A program made the position numbers and the translations under genes. A stretch of DNA of 64,000 nucleotides, taken from positions 28,406,693 to 28,470,692 of the forward strand of contig OV277871.1 in NCBI GenBank assembly GCA_922989275.2, written 5' to 3'. Positions 13,001 to 25,000 of this stretch are shown in pieces. Below the pieces are notes generated by a model. It saw only the letters and a program-made list of their open reading frames with translations, searched no databases and had not been told where the DNA came from. The DNA is from Gari tellinella. Lineage: Eukaryota > Mollusca > Bivalvia > Cardiida > Psammobiidae. Position 1 is the stretch's first letter. Each line of letters begins with the position of its first letter.

Positions 13001-16000
13001 TACCTTTCTATCCTTGATTTTGGTGCCAGGGGTCGTGAGTTCGATCCCCCGCCGGACCAGCGGTCTGACTAGGGGATATTTTCTAAATCCCCGATGATGT
13101 ACAGAAATGTTTTAAAGCAAGACATGTACCGCGAATTGCTCCTCTCCACCCAGGGGTTAAAATGGGTACCTGTGAAGGGTCTGAGTCGGTACTGCTGCTG
13201 CATTCGTCTGCGCCATATGTTAGCAGTGCTCAATATTGTAGGCAAGATGGCTCAGTGATCAGGGGAGTAAATGTACAGTCGGCTGAGCGGTCATTCGGAC
13301 TGAAAGTAGACTTTTACTTGATATATATTTTTTCTACGACAACAAAATTGTGTTCATTAAAATGGTAAGGTATCTAAAACAGGTGCGTGCTTAAAGAAAA
13401 TTGAAAGTACAACAGAAAACCCGCGCAAGGGCTTTCTAATCTACTGTCACCTTGCTTTGAGCTGTCAACTGTCTTTTTACAGTCAGCAAGCCTTCTTTTC
13501 AGTGGTCATGTCTGTGTAAAATGAACTTCCGCCAAACAATAATAAAAAATAAGTGTTTGTGTAGTTCTCTGTGTGTGTACATCCGTATGTACCCGTAAAT
13601 CTCCGCCGCAAACCGTAGTAGCCAGTACGAAATCGTATTTCACCGTAGCAAACCGTATTACTCCGTGTCTATCGAGTATTGTGCTACGTATTATTCCGTG
13701 AAAATCCGTAAAAGTCCGTGAGAAACCGTACCAATCCGTTCTGTTCCCCGACAATTAAAAGCTAATCCGCGATACTCCCCGTAACTAAACCGTAGAAACC
13801 CTTTCTGGCCCGTTCTCATACCGTAGAAACTCACGGATCTACCACAGTCCGTAGCATTTTCGTCCGTACCCATCCTTGACTACATGTATCATCCGTGAAT
13901 GTGTGACCCAGGCATAACACTTTATTGCTCCAACTTGTGACGCGACTTCATGGTGTTTACTGCTTTACCTTCAGTCTGCTATTTGGAAAGATACTGGAAA
14001 TGCTTTCTGTTTTATCATTTATCGAAATTATCGGATAGTGATTCATTTACCTTCCTTTGTGTAGAAATAATTAGATTAAAAAATTAAAAGGCGTTATTAA
14101 AATACAGTCGAAACTCGATACTACGAACTCGCTCAAATCAATTTTACCAGAATTTCGTAAGTTTAATTTTGATAAGTCGATCTCGTTTAAGTCGAACATG
14201 CCCGTATTGCAAAGTTAAAACGCGGCTCAGCCACGTTTTAACTTGCATAAGGGGTATGTTCGAACAACCGCGAGTTCGTAGAATCGAGATTTTACTGTAT
14301 TGGAATTATGTTTTAAAGAGTATATTATACATGTACAAAATACATACTTCTACCATATATTGCCATTTTGGCTGCTTTGGTTTCCGAATTGATGGCTGGT
14401 AAACGTCCGTCAAAATAACCACATGTGGTTATAGCCTTAGACATCGAGTAATTACCATTGTAAAAATACCAACAGTATCCCTCTGCTTTAAATTTGCTGG
14501 CTTGGAATTGTCGGTGATTGCATCTCAGATATTCTGTAACAAAGCATAAATACATTTATCACATATACGTTCAAAATATAGAGTTCCGTAAATATCGTAC
14601 GGAACACTGTGCATATTAGTTTATAGTGACCGACCAGTCAGCCCCAAAATAGTTTACGACCCTCAGCTTTCGGCTTCGGGCCGTAAACTATTTTGGGGCT
14701 GACTGGTCGGTCACTATATATTGCAAGAAGGCCCTCAGCGGGCTGTACTATTTCTTATATACTAATGTTTTAATCACCAAAATACTGTACTACAGTACCG
14801 TGCAAAAAGTATTCGTTATAATGGCGTCGTGACGTCGCGATAATTAAGCTTGCGCGATTTTCCTCCCCTTTCATATTGAGTTAAAAATAGCAAAACATGT
14901 AAAATTTTAGATTTATAAATAGTTTGATTCCTTGAAAATGGTATGACGTAAGAGTGGTTGTAATATACACGTCATTTATGTTTGTTTTGTTGTTGAATCA
15001 AAATAGGGTAGAAAGGCTCAGAATTGAGAAGTGACATGGAAAAACGTAGCCGTAAATATGTTTTTAAATGGATTTCGAATCGCAGAAACCTAACGATGAT
15101 TATAGAGACCTTAAAGTACAGTATTCTCTTTTTTGAATGAATTCAAGACAACTGAATCGATTGAAAATCTTCCTATATCACGGAGACCTCGCGTGGTGGG
15201 TGAAAATGAGTGTCTGACAGTTGAGCGGACCGTGAAGACCAACCGCAGAGATTCGATGACAGCTATAACCTGTAAGTTTAAACGGTATTAGAATAGCAGT
15301 AAAATATAGAAAAATCTTCGAAGATTATCTTTGGCCTGTTGTAGCAAGACATTTCCCGACCATTTTAAATTTATTTCAGGATTATAACGTCCCGGTGCAT
15401 CGTGCGGGTATGATCTCGGTTTACAAGGTTCAAAATAATACAAAAACAATTTCTTGGCCAGCACAATCACCTGATCTGAACATTATTGAAATTATCTAGC
15501 TGTATATTAAGAGAAATATGTCGTGCAGAGTGAATTTCATAAATAGCAAGCAGGATTTGTACAACATAACATATTTCTAGTACACTTTTTAATTTTCTAG
15601 AATTCATTCATCACAAGCAAGTGTGAAATAAACTTTTTAAGCTCTTTGTTGTGTTTTTAATGAGCTTTTGGGCTAAAATGAATGCTGAAAACCGGAAAAA
15701 TAAGACATTTTTTCTTGCCAATGTCTCACAAAAACATAAATTATGTAAAAAGTTTTTGATAAAAATTCTTTAAACTTTCTAGACATCTAGGTTAAAGTAT
15801 TCCTTATCAAATGGCGTAAAGAAATCTATGTGTCACCATGCTCATTTATGAAATATAGTCAAAATTCTAACCCTACCCCCTTAGATTTTATACAGAAAAT
15901 ATACCTCCCCAATAGCCAAATTGGGTCTCTGTTGGCCTAAAATAGAGAAATATTCATCCAATATTTGCTTAAATTGGTAAATATATGAGTGTATGTGAAT

Positions 16001-19000
16001 ACAACAGCATTTAATAAAGCTTTAGTTACTTAAAGCATTTACAGTGCTGCTGATAAAAACATAAACATAATATTTACAAGAACTGCTACTCGGGACAGTT
16101 TTTTCAAATTTTGAAAAAGGGCCTGTACGGAAAGGACTATATTTTACATAATTTACTAATGAGCACTTTTCAAAATTCATTTTTATGGTAATAAATGTAT
16201 TGCAAATCAGAAAATATATAGTGATACGTATTTCAAGGTTTTAGCGCACCATTGAAATAAAATGGTCTATAAATGGTTAAATCAATTGTCTGGGTGAGAA
16301 CAGACCATTGAAGTGACATCAATTCTCTTCAACCATTTCCTAGTCTGGGACTGTGCATACAACACCGTTGAAAGACAAATGAACAATGTATTACCATTAA
16401 ATTTAGAGAAATATGTGTTTTAGTATGAACCATAACCAAGATGTCAGCTGCCATGAATTTGAATCTGGCTCATAGTTTCATTGTTGTGGATTCACTAGTC
16501 TTCATCTATGTGTTTTGAATACAATTAAGGAGGTTTAATGATCACTGTTAAATTCTTAAACATACAGAATTAAATTTACTGCTACATCGTCTGCAAGCAC
16601 TGTCTATTTTCATTGAAGGTCACGTGACTATAAATACGTCATATGTAAGGCGGCTAGGCCAATAACATTTTATTGTTTGGTTTAAAGGTAATCACCTTAT
16701 CATGAGTAAAAAAAGACTAGCACATTTTTGCATTACTTTCAGACCAACCTCACCAACATTGAATAAGAATAACAATAGAAATTACTCACCATCAGCCCTC
16801 ATAAATGGTTAGAAATATGTTAAAGAGAACAGTGGTTCAATAAGGAGAACAGGATAATTTCATGGAGTACGCTTTAAACTATACTGAGGGAAAATTATAA
16901 TAAGGCAATGTTGAGTGTTGTTGACCCAGAATCTGTGAATGTTGGAAAATACCAATATTTTACCAGTATTAAGAACATATTTAATTTATTCATAATTCTA
17001 GTTTATTTGATTTTTTTTTATTTGAAAACATTGAAAAAAATGTAAAGTTCAAAACCTTTATGGGATCTGGGACTTTAACCTAAAAATTACATTTTACTTG
17101 GCCTTAATTTGCTGTGTTTTTTATGTCATCGGTTTTAGGTACCCTTTCAAAATGGCGGCTAGATTTGACAGTGAAAATACATGCATGTTTGAAGGACGAT
17201 TTTAGTGGAGCTTTAAGTACACTACTAATTCAAATTTCAATGGTGTATCTATTTCTATCGATTACTTCTACGCCATCAATTCTGATGATTATGAGTAGAG
17301 GCACTTTTTAGGTGCACCATTTGGACTGTACCCGGTCGGTCGCTTTATCCTGACACCGACGAACCAGTCGTAATGCTAACCCTAAATCCTGAGCGCCAAG
17401 GAGGGCTTGATTGTACAAAAGTGTACCAAAGGCTTTAGGGATTATTTGATTAGGTAAGTGCATATGTTGAAGTTTCTGATACATTTTTTTTTTAGATTTT
17501 ATTGCTGCCAGTGTAACATTAAATTTGGACCCCATTGAAAAATGACCGGGAACAACGTTGAGAAATGACCGGGAGGTCTTTTTTTAACGTTGAAAAAAGA
17601 CCTCCCGGGTCATTTTTTAACTTTGAAAAATGACCGGGAGGTCAATTCTCAACGTTGAAAAAATACCCTACCCATTAAATTATGACTCCTGAATTATCTG
17701 TTGTAAAATGACCGGGGGTCATTTCTCAATGTTAAAAAATGACCCGTGTAAAGTTCAACGTTGAAAGTTGACTTAACCCGTGCAGAATTGTCTCCTAGAC
17801 TTAATTGTGATTACCTGACAACTGTTAATAGGGGGTCATTGTTCAACGTTGAAAAATGACCCGGGGTCTATTCTCAACGTTGAAAAAAGACCCTACCCAT
17901 GAAATTATGACTCCTGAATTATCTTGTTGTAAAAGGAACGGGGTCATTTCTCAACGTTGAACAATGACCCGTGTTACGTTACATCGTTGAAAGATGACTA
18001 AACCTGTACAAATAATTTTTTTATGTCTCCTAGACTTAATTGTTATTAACTGACTACTGGAATGAGGGGTCATTGTTGAACGTTGGAAAATGAGCCGGGG
18101 TCAATTCTCAACGTTGAAAAAAAAAACTACCCATGAAATTATGATTCCTGTATCACCTCGTTTTGAAATGACCGGGGGTCATTTCTCAACGTTGAAAAAT
18201 GACCCCTGTTAAGTTTCATCGTTGAAAGACGACTTAAGCCATACATATATGTGTCATAGACTTAATTGTGATTAACTGACTACTGTTATGAGGGGGTCAT
18301 TGTTCAACGCTGAAAAATGACACGGGGTCAATTCTCAACGTTGAAAAAAGACCCTACCCATTTAATTATGACTACTGCAATATCTCGTTTTGAAATGACC
18401 GGGGGTCATTTCTTAACGTTAAAAAATGACCCCTGTTAAGTTTCATCGTTCAAAGACGACTTAATGGGCCCGTCACACCATAACGTTCTAGCCAGCGTTC
18501 TCTGAAGATTGAGGAAACGTTGGTAGTCGTCCAAGATCGCTGGGATAGCGCCATAAGAACGTTGAGTGAACGCTAGTAAACGCTGGTAAACGTCGGTGAT
18601 CGTCGGTAATCGTCGGAGAACGCTGGTCCGAAAAAAAAGTTTTGAACATGCACAAAAGTTTTCTTTGAGACCAGCGTTCTTCTAACGTTAGGTGTTAAAC
18701 GCTGGAGATCGTTTAAGAACGTTCGTTGAACGTTTTACTAACGTTCACCGATCGTTGCACGCGTTCGGCTATCGTTAGTCAGTCGTTACTCTAGCGTTAC
18801 TTGATTGTTAGTAATCGTTTGCTTTGCAGTGAACGACTCACTGGCGACCTGTCAACGACCGGTGAACGATCCCCTAGCGTTTGCAGCGTGTGACTAAAGT
18901 CAAAGGAACGTCCTTTTGCGTCCGTTTAGCGTTATTCGAACGTTTTCCGAACGTCCATGTATATGGGTATATAAACTAATGTTTTTTAAGCAAAGTTCTT

Positions 19001-22000
19001 TTGATTTTGGACTACCGTAGAGAACACCTACTATGGAGGATCCAGAAAGACTAAGGAGGCTATATGTGCTTGTTATATAGCCCAGAATGAAGTTCATGTA
19101 GATGTACTGGACTTGAACATAGCTTAACCCATTGAGGGACCTCGCCCGCAGAGAAAAAGACCCTGACGAAGACGACAGTGCTGGAGTAAATCATGGTCTG
19201 TACAACCAACTTAAGGTTGAAGTTCGCCAGGAAGATCTCAGTACCTTCACTTCACCAACTTCACTCGCATGCCACCGGAAATGTTTGATGAAATCCGTGG
19301 ATGTGTCAGGGGCAGATTGACAAAACAGCACACCGTCTCCGTCCTCACTGTGAAGTGTGCCGACCTAGTTGTTTGACTATAAGTATATACATTCCATTAT
19401 TGTTAAAGTCAGTGCGATTTCTTGAAGTATTTTCAACGTAAATACGTGCCTTGTGAACGTGTCTCTGATTGACTTGAACCAGGTCTACAAATAGTCCATG
19501 CTCATCTCCAGTTCAGTTGCATTGCCCTCGAGTATTCGTTGCCTCTTTGCCTTGTTCCTGTAATCTGTCTTCTGCGTGTTTCACAGCAGTTCGTTTTCGC
19601 GGGAAAACTCTACCAGACTATCTTCTTCCACCGCCCGGTCCACGATTTTACAATCGTTTCTCTGCTTCTTCCCTCTCTTTGCAATGGTCGGACCGTCATC
19701 ATTGGGGGTTTCAGGGTGTTTAGGGTATTCAGGGGGTGTCACATGGTCCATTACTTCTCAGAAGTGCTCTTCCTCATGGTGTTCTTCTTCATCAGAAGAC
19801 ATTGCTAGTGGATGAAGCTTCTTCGTACCTGCAGCGGTAGTAGCAGAAGTCACAGTCCCACCCTTTTTGCGTCATGGCGTCATGAAGCTGTCTGTTCAAA
19901 CTCACAAGAACAACTGAATTCACTATGAAATTTCCAGCGTTTTGTACCCGTTCGACCGTAAAAATCACACGCGAGCAAGACGTTATTCTGTCGTTAGTCA
20001 CACGTTAGTCACACGATAGTCGAACGCTCAACACGCTCGTCTATCGTTGGCAAATCGTTCGTCGCGCGCCAGTGGCACGTTAGCACACGCTAATAGTTTT
20101 CGGGGGTATCTTACTTGGTCGCTGTTACACGCTTCCCATGCGTTAGAAACACGCTAGTCATGCGTGGGGCACACGTTAATCAAACGCTAGAAGTGTCATC
20201 TTCATTCTAGAACGCTCGAAAATTGAACGATTGAAACGCTCAGAGAACGTTAGCCAGAACGTTATGGTGTGACGGGCCCATAACACGTGCATATATGTCT
20301 GATAGACTTAATTGTGATAAATTGACTACTGGTCCGAGGGGGTGATTGTTCAACGTTGAAAAATGACCCCGGGTCATTTTTCAACGTTGAACAATAACCC
20401 CCTCGGCTCATACCAGTAGTCAGTTAATAACAATTAAGTCTAGCAGACATCTGTACAGGTTTAGTCATCTTTCAACGTTAAATCTTTACACGGGTCATTT
20501 TTCAACGTTGAGAAATGACCCCCGGTCATTTTACAACTATATGATTCAGGAGTCATAATTTCATGGGTAGGGTCTTTTTTCAACGTTGAGAATTGACCCC
20601 GGGTCATTTTGTAACGTTGAACAATGACCCTCTCATACCAGTAGTCAGTTAATAACAATTAAGTGTAGGAGACATATTTGTACAGGTTAAGTCATCATTC
20701 AACGATGAAACTTAAAGTCATTTTCATCATTGAGAAATGACCCTCGTTCATTTTACAACAAGATAATTTAAGAGTCATGATTTCATGGGTAGGGTCTTTT
20801 TTCAACGTTGAGAATTGACCCCGGGTCATTTTCAACGTTGAACAATGACCCCCTCATACCAGTAGTCAATTAATCACAATTAGTCTAGGATACATATCTG
20901 TTCGGGTTAAGTCTTATTTCAACGAAGAAACTTAACACGAGGCAATTTTTAACGTTGAGAAATGACCTATGGTGATTTTAAAACAATATTATTGTAATGT
21001 GGAGTCACAATTTTATGGGTAGGGTCTTTTTTCAACGTTAGGATTTGACCCCGAGTCTTTTTTCAACGTTGAACAATGACCCCCCCCCCCCCCCCCCTCA
21101 GACCAGTAGTAAGGGTCTTTTATTTTACCGTTGGGAATGGACCCCCGGGTCATTTTTCAACGTTGAGAAATATTACCCCAGTCTATTACCAACATTGAAA
21201 AATACCCCCCTAACAAGGATCACTTAATAACCAATAATTTGTAGCAGCGATTTATAGTTAAAGGGTATGGCATATTTTAATATTGAGAATTGACCCCGGT
21301 CATTTTACAATGTTAAAATATGACCCCCTCTCTTCCGTTTGTTATTCAATGGCGTATTATCACTGTCATCATTATTTCACGGATAGGGTCATTTCTTAAC
21401 GTTAAGAATTGACCCTGGTCTATTTTCAACTTTGAGAAATGACCCCAGCCATTTTACAACTAGATGTTTCAGCAGTCATAATTTCTCGGGTATGGTCTTT
21501 TTTCAACGTTAAGAAATGAACCCATTCCCGTTGAAAAATGACCCGGGGGTCATTTTTCAACGTTAAAAAAAAAGACCGGGAGGTCATTTCTCAACGGGGT
21601 CAAAATTTAATGTTACACCGGTATCTGATAGGGGAAAGAGTCATCGGAGTTAGGGACCTCGGGGATACATTACAGTAGGTGTTTCTCTCGAGTAGTTTTG
21701 AATCTAGCTGCAGTACTGTATCTCTAACTCTAGACCAAAGTCTATTAGAGCTACAGTTTGCTAGCATCTCTGCAGCATTTGTTTACTTCTACATGTACTT
21801 CTAATATGTAGTGACCACCTTCAACTAGTTGAAGTTTCTGTCACTGGTGGTGTATGTACAACAAAAAGCTGTGTTCACGAAATGTAAATAACAATTTAAA
21901 ACTATGTACAATGGATCATTTTTTATGGACTATATGTTTTGATGGCAGTTTTGAAGGAGTCAATAGATATTTTTGTTGCCATGTCCTGGGGGATGTTATT

Positions 22001-25000
22001 CCAGTCTCTAACTGTCCGTGGAAAAAAAAGATTGTTGTCTGAATTGTGTTCTACAGGATGGAATTTGATAACCTAGTGAGTGGGTGTTTCGAGAATGTCT
22101 AAGTAAAGGCTTAAGTCTGTCATTTTTCTGAATAGCAATTTGGTTATGTGATATCTTATACAACATGACTAGGCGGGCATCAGTTTTTCTGTCTTCAAGG
22201 CTTTTCCAGTTTAGGTTGTTAAGCATGTCATTTACACTAGAGAGGTTCCTATATCTGTGTTTATCACATAAACGTGCACAATATAGAGGGCCGTAAAAAT
22301 CGTATGGCCCACTGGGCATATATTTTATACTAATTTTCGAATCACCAAAATACTGTACTACTACGCAGACTGTAAATCAGTAAAGAGAATCTAGACAAAC
22401 TTAGATCACCACTAGGTATTGAAACATTCCCAAGTGTCCTAGAAACATTATTCCGAGCAGTCCCGCAAACTCAGGCTGCATAGAGCTCTAGTATTAACAG
22501 TGATTCAGACTGTTTTTCAAATTCAGACGTTACAATGATAATGACGTCATGTTGCTCTAACGACGTTATTTCGAAAACGAAACTAGATTCTAAATGTCAA
22601 CTGATCATTTTTAGTCAATTACAACAATTTTTAAATCAAATATTAATTTAAAATTGAATATGGTATCAGAGAAGTCTTTTCACAGAACATTGATGTTGAT
22701 TTTCTTTATTTTAGTTTGATAGGTGTTTTTCATTACGGATGAATACAACCGAATAACGCCTATGACAAATCGTTTCCTAAGAGCCGAGGGCAAAAGTGAA
22801 AGTAAGACCGTTCGGATTTTCGTGTCATTTTGGTGTTTATGTGATAAATAGGATATCAAATTCGTGTGTGTTCTGTCGTGAATTTATTGAACTCGTTGGA
22901 TAAAATGATATGTTGCTCGCCAAGGCTCGCAGCATATGATTTTATCCAACTCGTTCAATAAATTCACGAATGAACACACACTCATTCAATATCCTCTATG
23001 TAACATATCGAGCGGCTCTTCTCTGTACTTTTTCTATGTTGTTTATATCTTCTGCAAAGTAAGGGTCCCAGACTGTACAGGAGTATTCAAGTAATGGGCG
23101 GACTAAAGACTTGTATGCTTGTTCTTTTATAGAGGTTTAGTTTATATTTAAGTTTCGTTTTAGAAAGCCCAGAGTTTTATTGGCTTTGTTGCAGGTGTTG
23201 TGAATGTGACTGTGCCATTTTAAGTCAGATTGAATTGTTAGTCCAAGGTATTTTGCTTTATCAACATGTTCAAGTGTGTGGCCGTGGAGAGAATAAGTGT
23301 TGTTTATAATCTTTTTATTTCTGCATATGGACATAACTTTACATCTGTCCGGGTGAAACGCCATTTTCCAATTAGTTTCCCAGATACTGAGCATGTCTAG
23401 GTCATTTTGAAGGAGTTTACTGTCAGTGCTTGATTTAATAGTAAGATAGGCTATGGAGTCATCTGCAAAGAGGCGTACAGTAGAGTTAAGACCAAAAGGT
23501 ATGTCGTTAATGTAAAAAAGAAACAGACTGGGGCCGAGCACAGAACCCAGGGGGACCCCAGACTGTACAGTGACACGTTCTGACGTTTCACCCTCCAGGA
23601 CAACAGCTTGAGTACGATTTGAAAGGAAGCTCTGGATCCATCTATTAGTTTGTCCTTGAATACCATAATGACTAAGTTTATGAAATTATGAGTGAGTAGA
23701 TTATGACTGACTTTGTCGAAGGCCTTGGAAAAATCCATGATTAAAATATCGGGTTGTTTAGAATTTTCGATGTTGTTTGTAATGTCGTCAATGAATTCTA
23801 ATAATTGTGTTTCACAGGATCTCTCTTTTCTAAAACCATGTTGTAGTGGATACAAAATGTTACATGTGTCTGCATGTGTCATGATGGCGCTAACAACTAC
23901 ATGCTCAAGAATTTTGCAGCAGATGCATGTCAGTGAGATTGGTCTATAATTTTCTGCATTGTATTTGGACCCCTTTTTGTAAATCGGTGTGATGTGTGCT
24001 GTTTGCCAATCCCTTGGTACTTCTCCAGTGTTTAGCGACTTTTTAAAGATTAAGCACAGTATAGGGGATATTTCATTGGCCAGTTCATTGAGTACCCTTG
24101 GTTTAAGTTCATCTGGCCCACAGGCTTTTGTTGGATTCAGGTTTAAGAGAAGTTTTGTGATTCCTTGTGTGGTTATGTTAATGTCTGGCTTTTTGGGATA
24201 TGTTCTGTCATCTTTTATGAACTGTTTTGATTTGAAATCGTCAGGGGTGATACTGGATGATGGAGAAAAGACTGATTGGAACTGCTTATTTAGTGCATCA
24301 GCTTTTGTTTTTGGGTCTGTGATAAGCCTCCCATCCTGTTTTATTGATGATATACCGGTATAGTCACTTTTTTGTACTTTATGTACGACCAGAATTTTTT
24401 CATGTTAGAGAACCCTTGCTTCTCTTCACTTGGTGTAACAATATCCTCAATGTAATGCCAATATGACTGTCGTAGTTTCTTCTGTGTTAAGCCTTTGATT
24501 TCTTTAAACTTTTTCCTTAATTTTTCATCACCTGATTTTTTCATTTTCTTGTAGAGTCTGTCTCTTGCTTTTATAAGCTTCTTGATTTCTAATGTTATCC
24601 AGGGTGTCTTTTGCTTTGTTGTCAGCTTTTTATACGGTATATGTGTGTTAAAAAGTTGTTTCAAATGAGTTTTAAATTCAGTCCAAAGTTCATCAACTGT
24701 ATGAGTGTCTGCCTTTTTTGCAATCAAGTTGTAAAGTTTGTCTATTTCTTCTTTCATTGTGCACCAATTTGCTTTTTATAGATTGGTACATTTCTAGGGA
24801 TTTGTTTTAGTTTAGAGGGAGTACAATTAAATTCAATAAAAACAATTTCATGGTCAGATATGCCGGGGATAGTTTCAGTTCTAGAGACTTGGCTAGGTAG
24901 GTTAGGTATCATAAGATCGAGGGTGTTTTCTTTTCTGGTTAGTTGTTTGATTAGTTGAGTGAGGCCTGCATCATCTAAGGTGTTACCGAATTCATAGTGT

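Larger units (their letters stand above)
11583..13914 (+). mobile_element. PIF/Harbinger element 1
   Basis: The terminal inverted repeats TGCCTAGGTCACACATTCAC (left) and GTGAATGTGTGACCCAGGCA (right) continue with cggatga/tcatccg. Flanks are TTA on the left and TAA on the right, compatible with a mutated 3-bp TWA target duplication as made by PIF/Harbinger. It carries a decayed HARBI1-like transposase (12348-12895) and a nested SINE (13015-13175). The subterminal zones (about 11620-12085 and 13570-13880) are packed with ccgta/tacgg motifs spaced about 10 bp apart. Confidence 0.88.
18465..20280. mobile_element. PIF/Harbinger element 2
   Basis: The termini TGGGCCCGTCACACCATAAC and GTTATGGTGTGACGGGCCCA are perfect inverted repeats, flanked by TAA on both sides (18462-18464 and 20281-20283). 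Removing the element plus one TAA restores the 226-bp unit spacing of the host array. It carries a transposase fragment on the plus strand and a MADF-type accessory protein relic on the minus strand. Subterminal zones hold 10-bp-phased aacgct/atcgtc motifs. Confidence 0.92.
17512..21622. mobile_element. Giant fold-back element with CAACGTTG arrays
   Basis: The ends are inverted: tgtaacattaaatttggacc on the left and the inverse (caaaatttaatgttaca) on the right. The inside is two inverted tandem arrays that meet near 20370 at tgaccccgggtca. Units of about 220-235 bp repeat 'agacttaattgtgattaact', 'gactactg', 'gggggtcattgttcaacgtt', 'tctcaacgttgaaaaaagac' and 'cctacccat'. Left-arm unit starts are near 17797, 18032, 18258 and 20303; right-arm marks are near 20431, 20656 and 20875. 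A Harbinger element (18465-20280) is inserted in the left arm. Arms are about 1.0 and 1.25 kb without the insertion. No transposase of its own is visible; the structure resembles fold-back transposons. Confidence 0.88.

Noticed and set aside
14325..14347. Extension of gene B exon 2 into the downstream open frame
   Set aside because: The donor gtatgt at 14347 gives an exon of exactly the same length as gene A exon 2; the extended frame has no homology.
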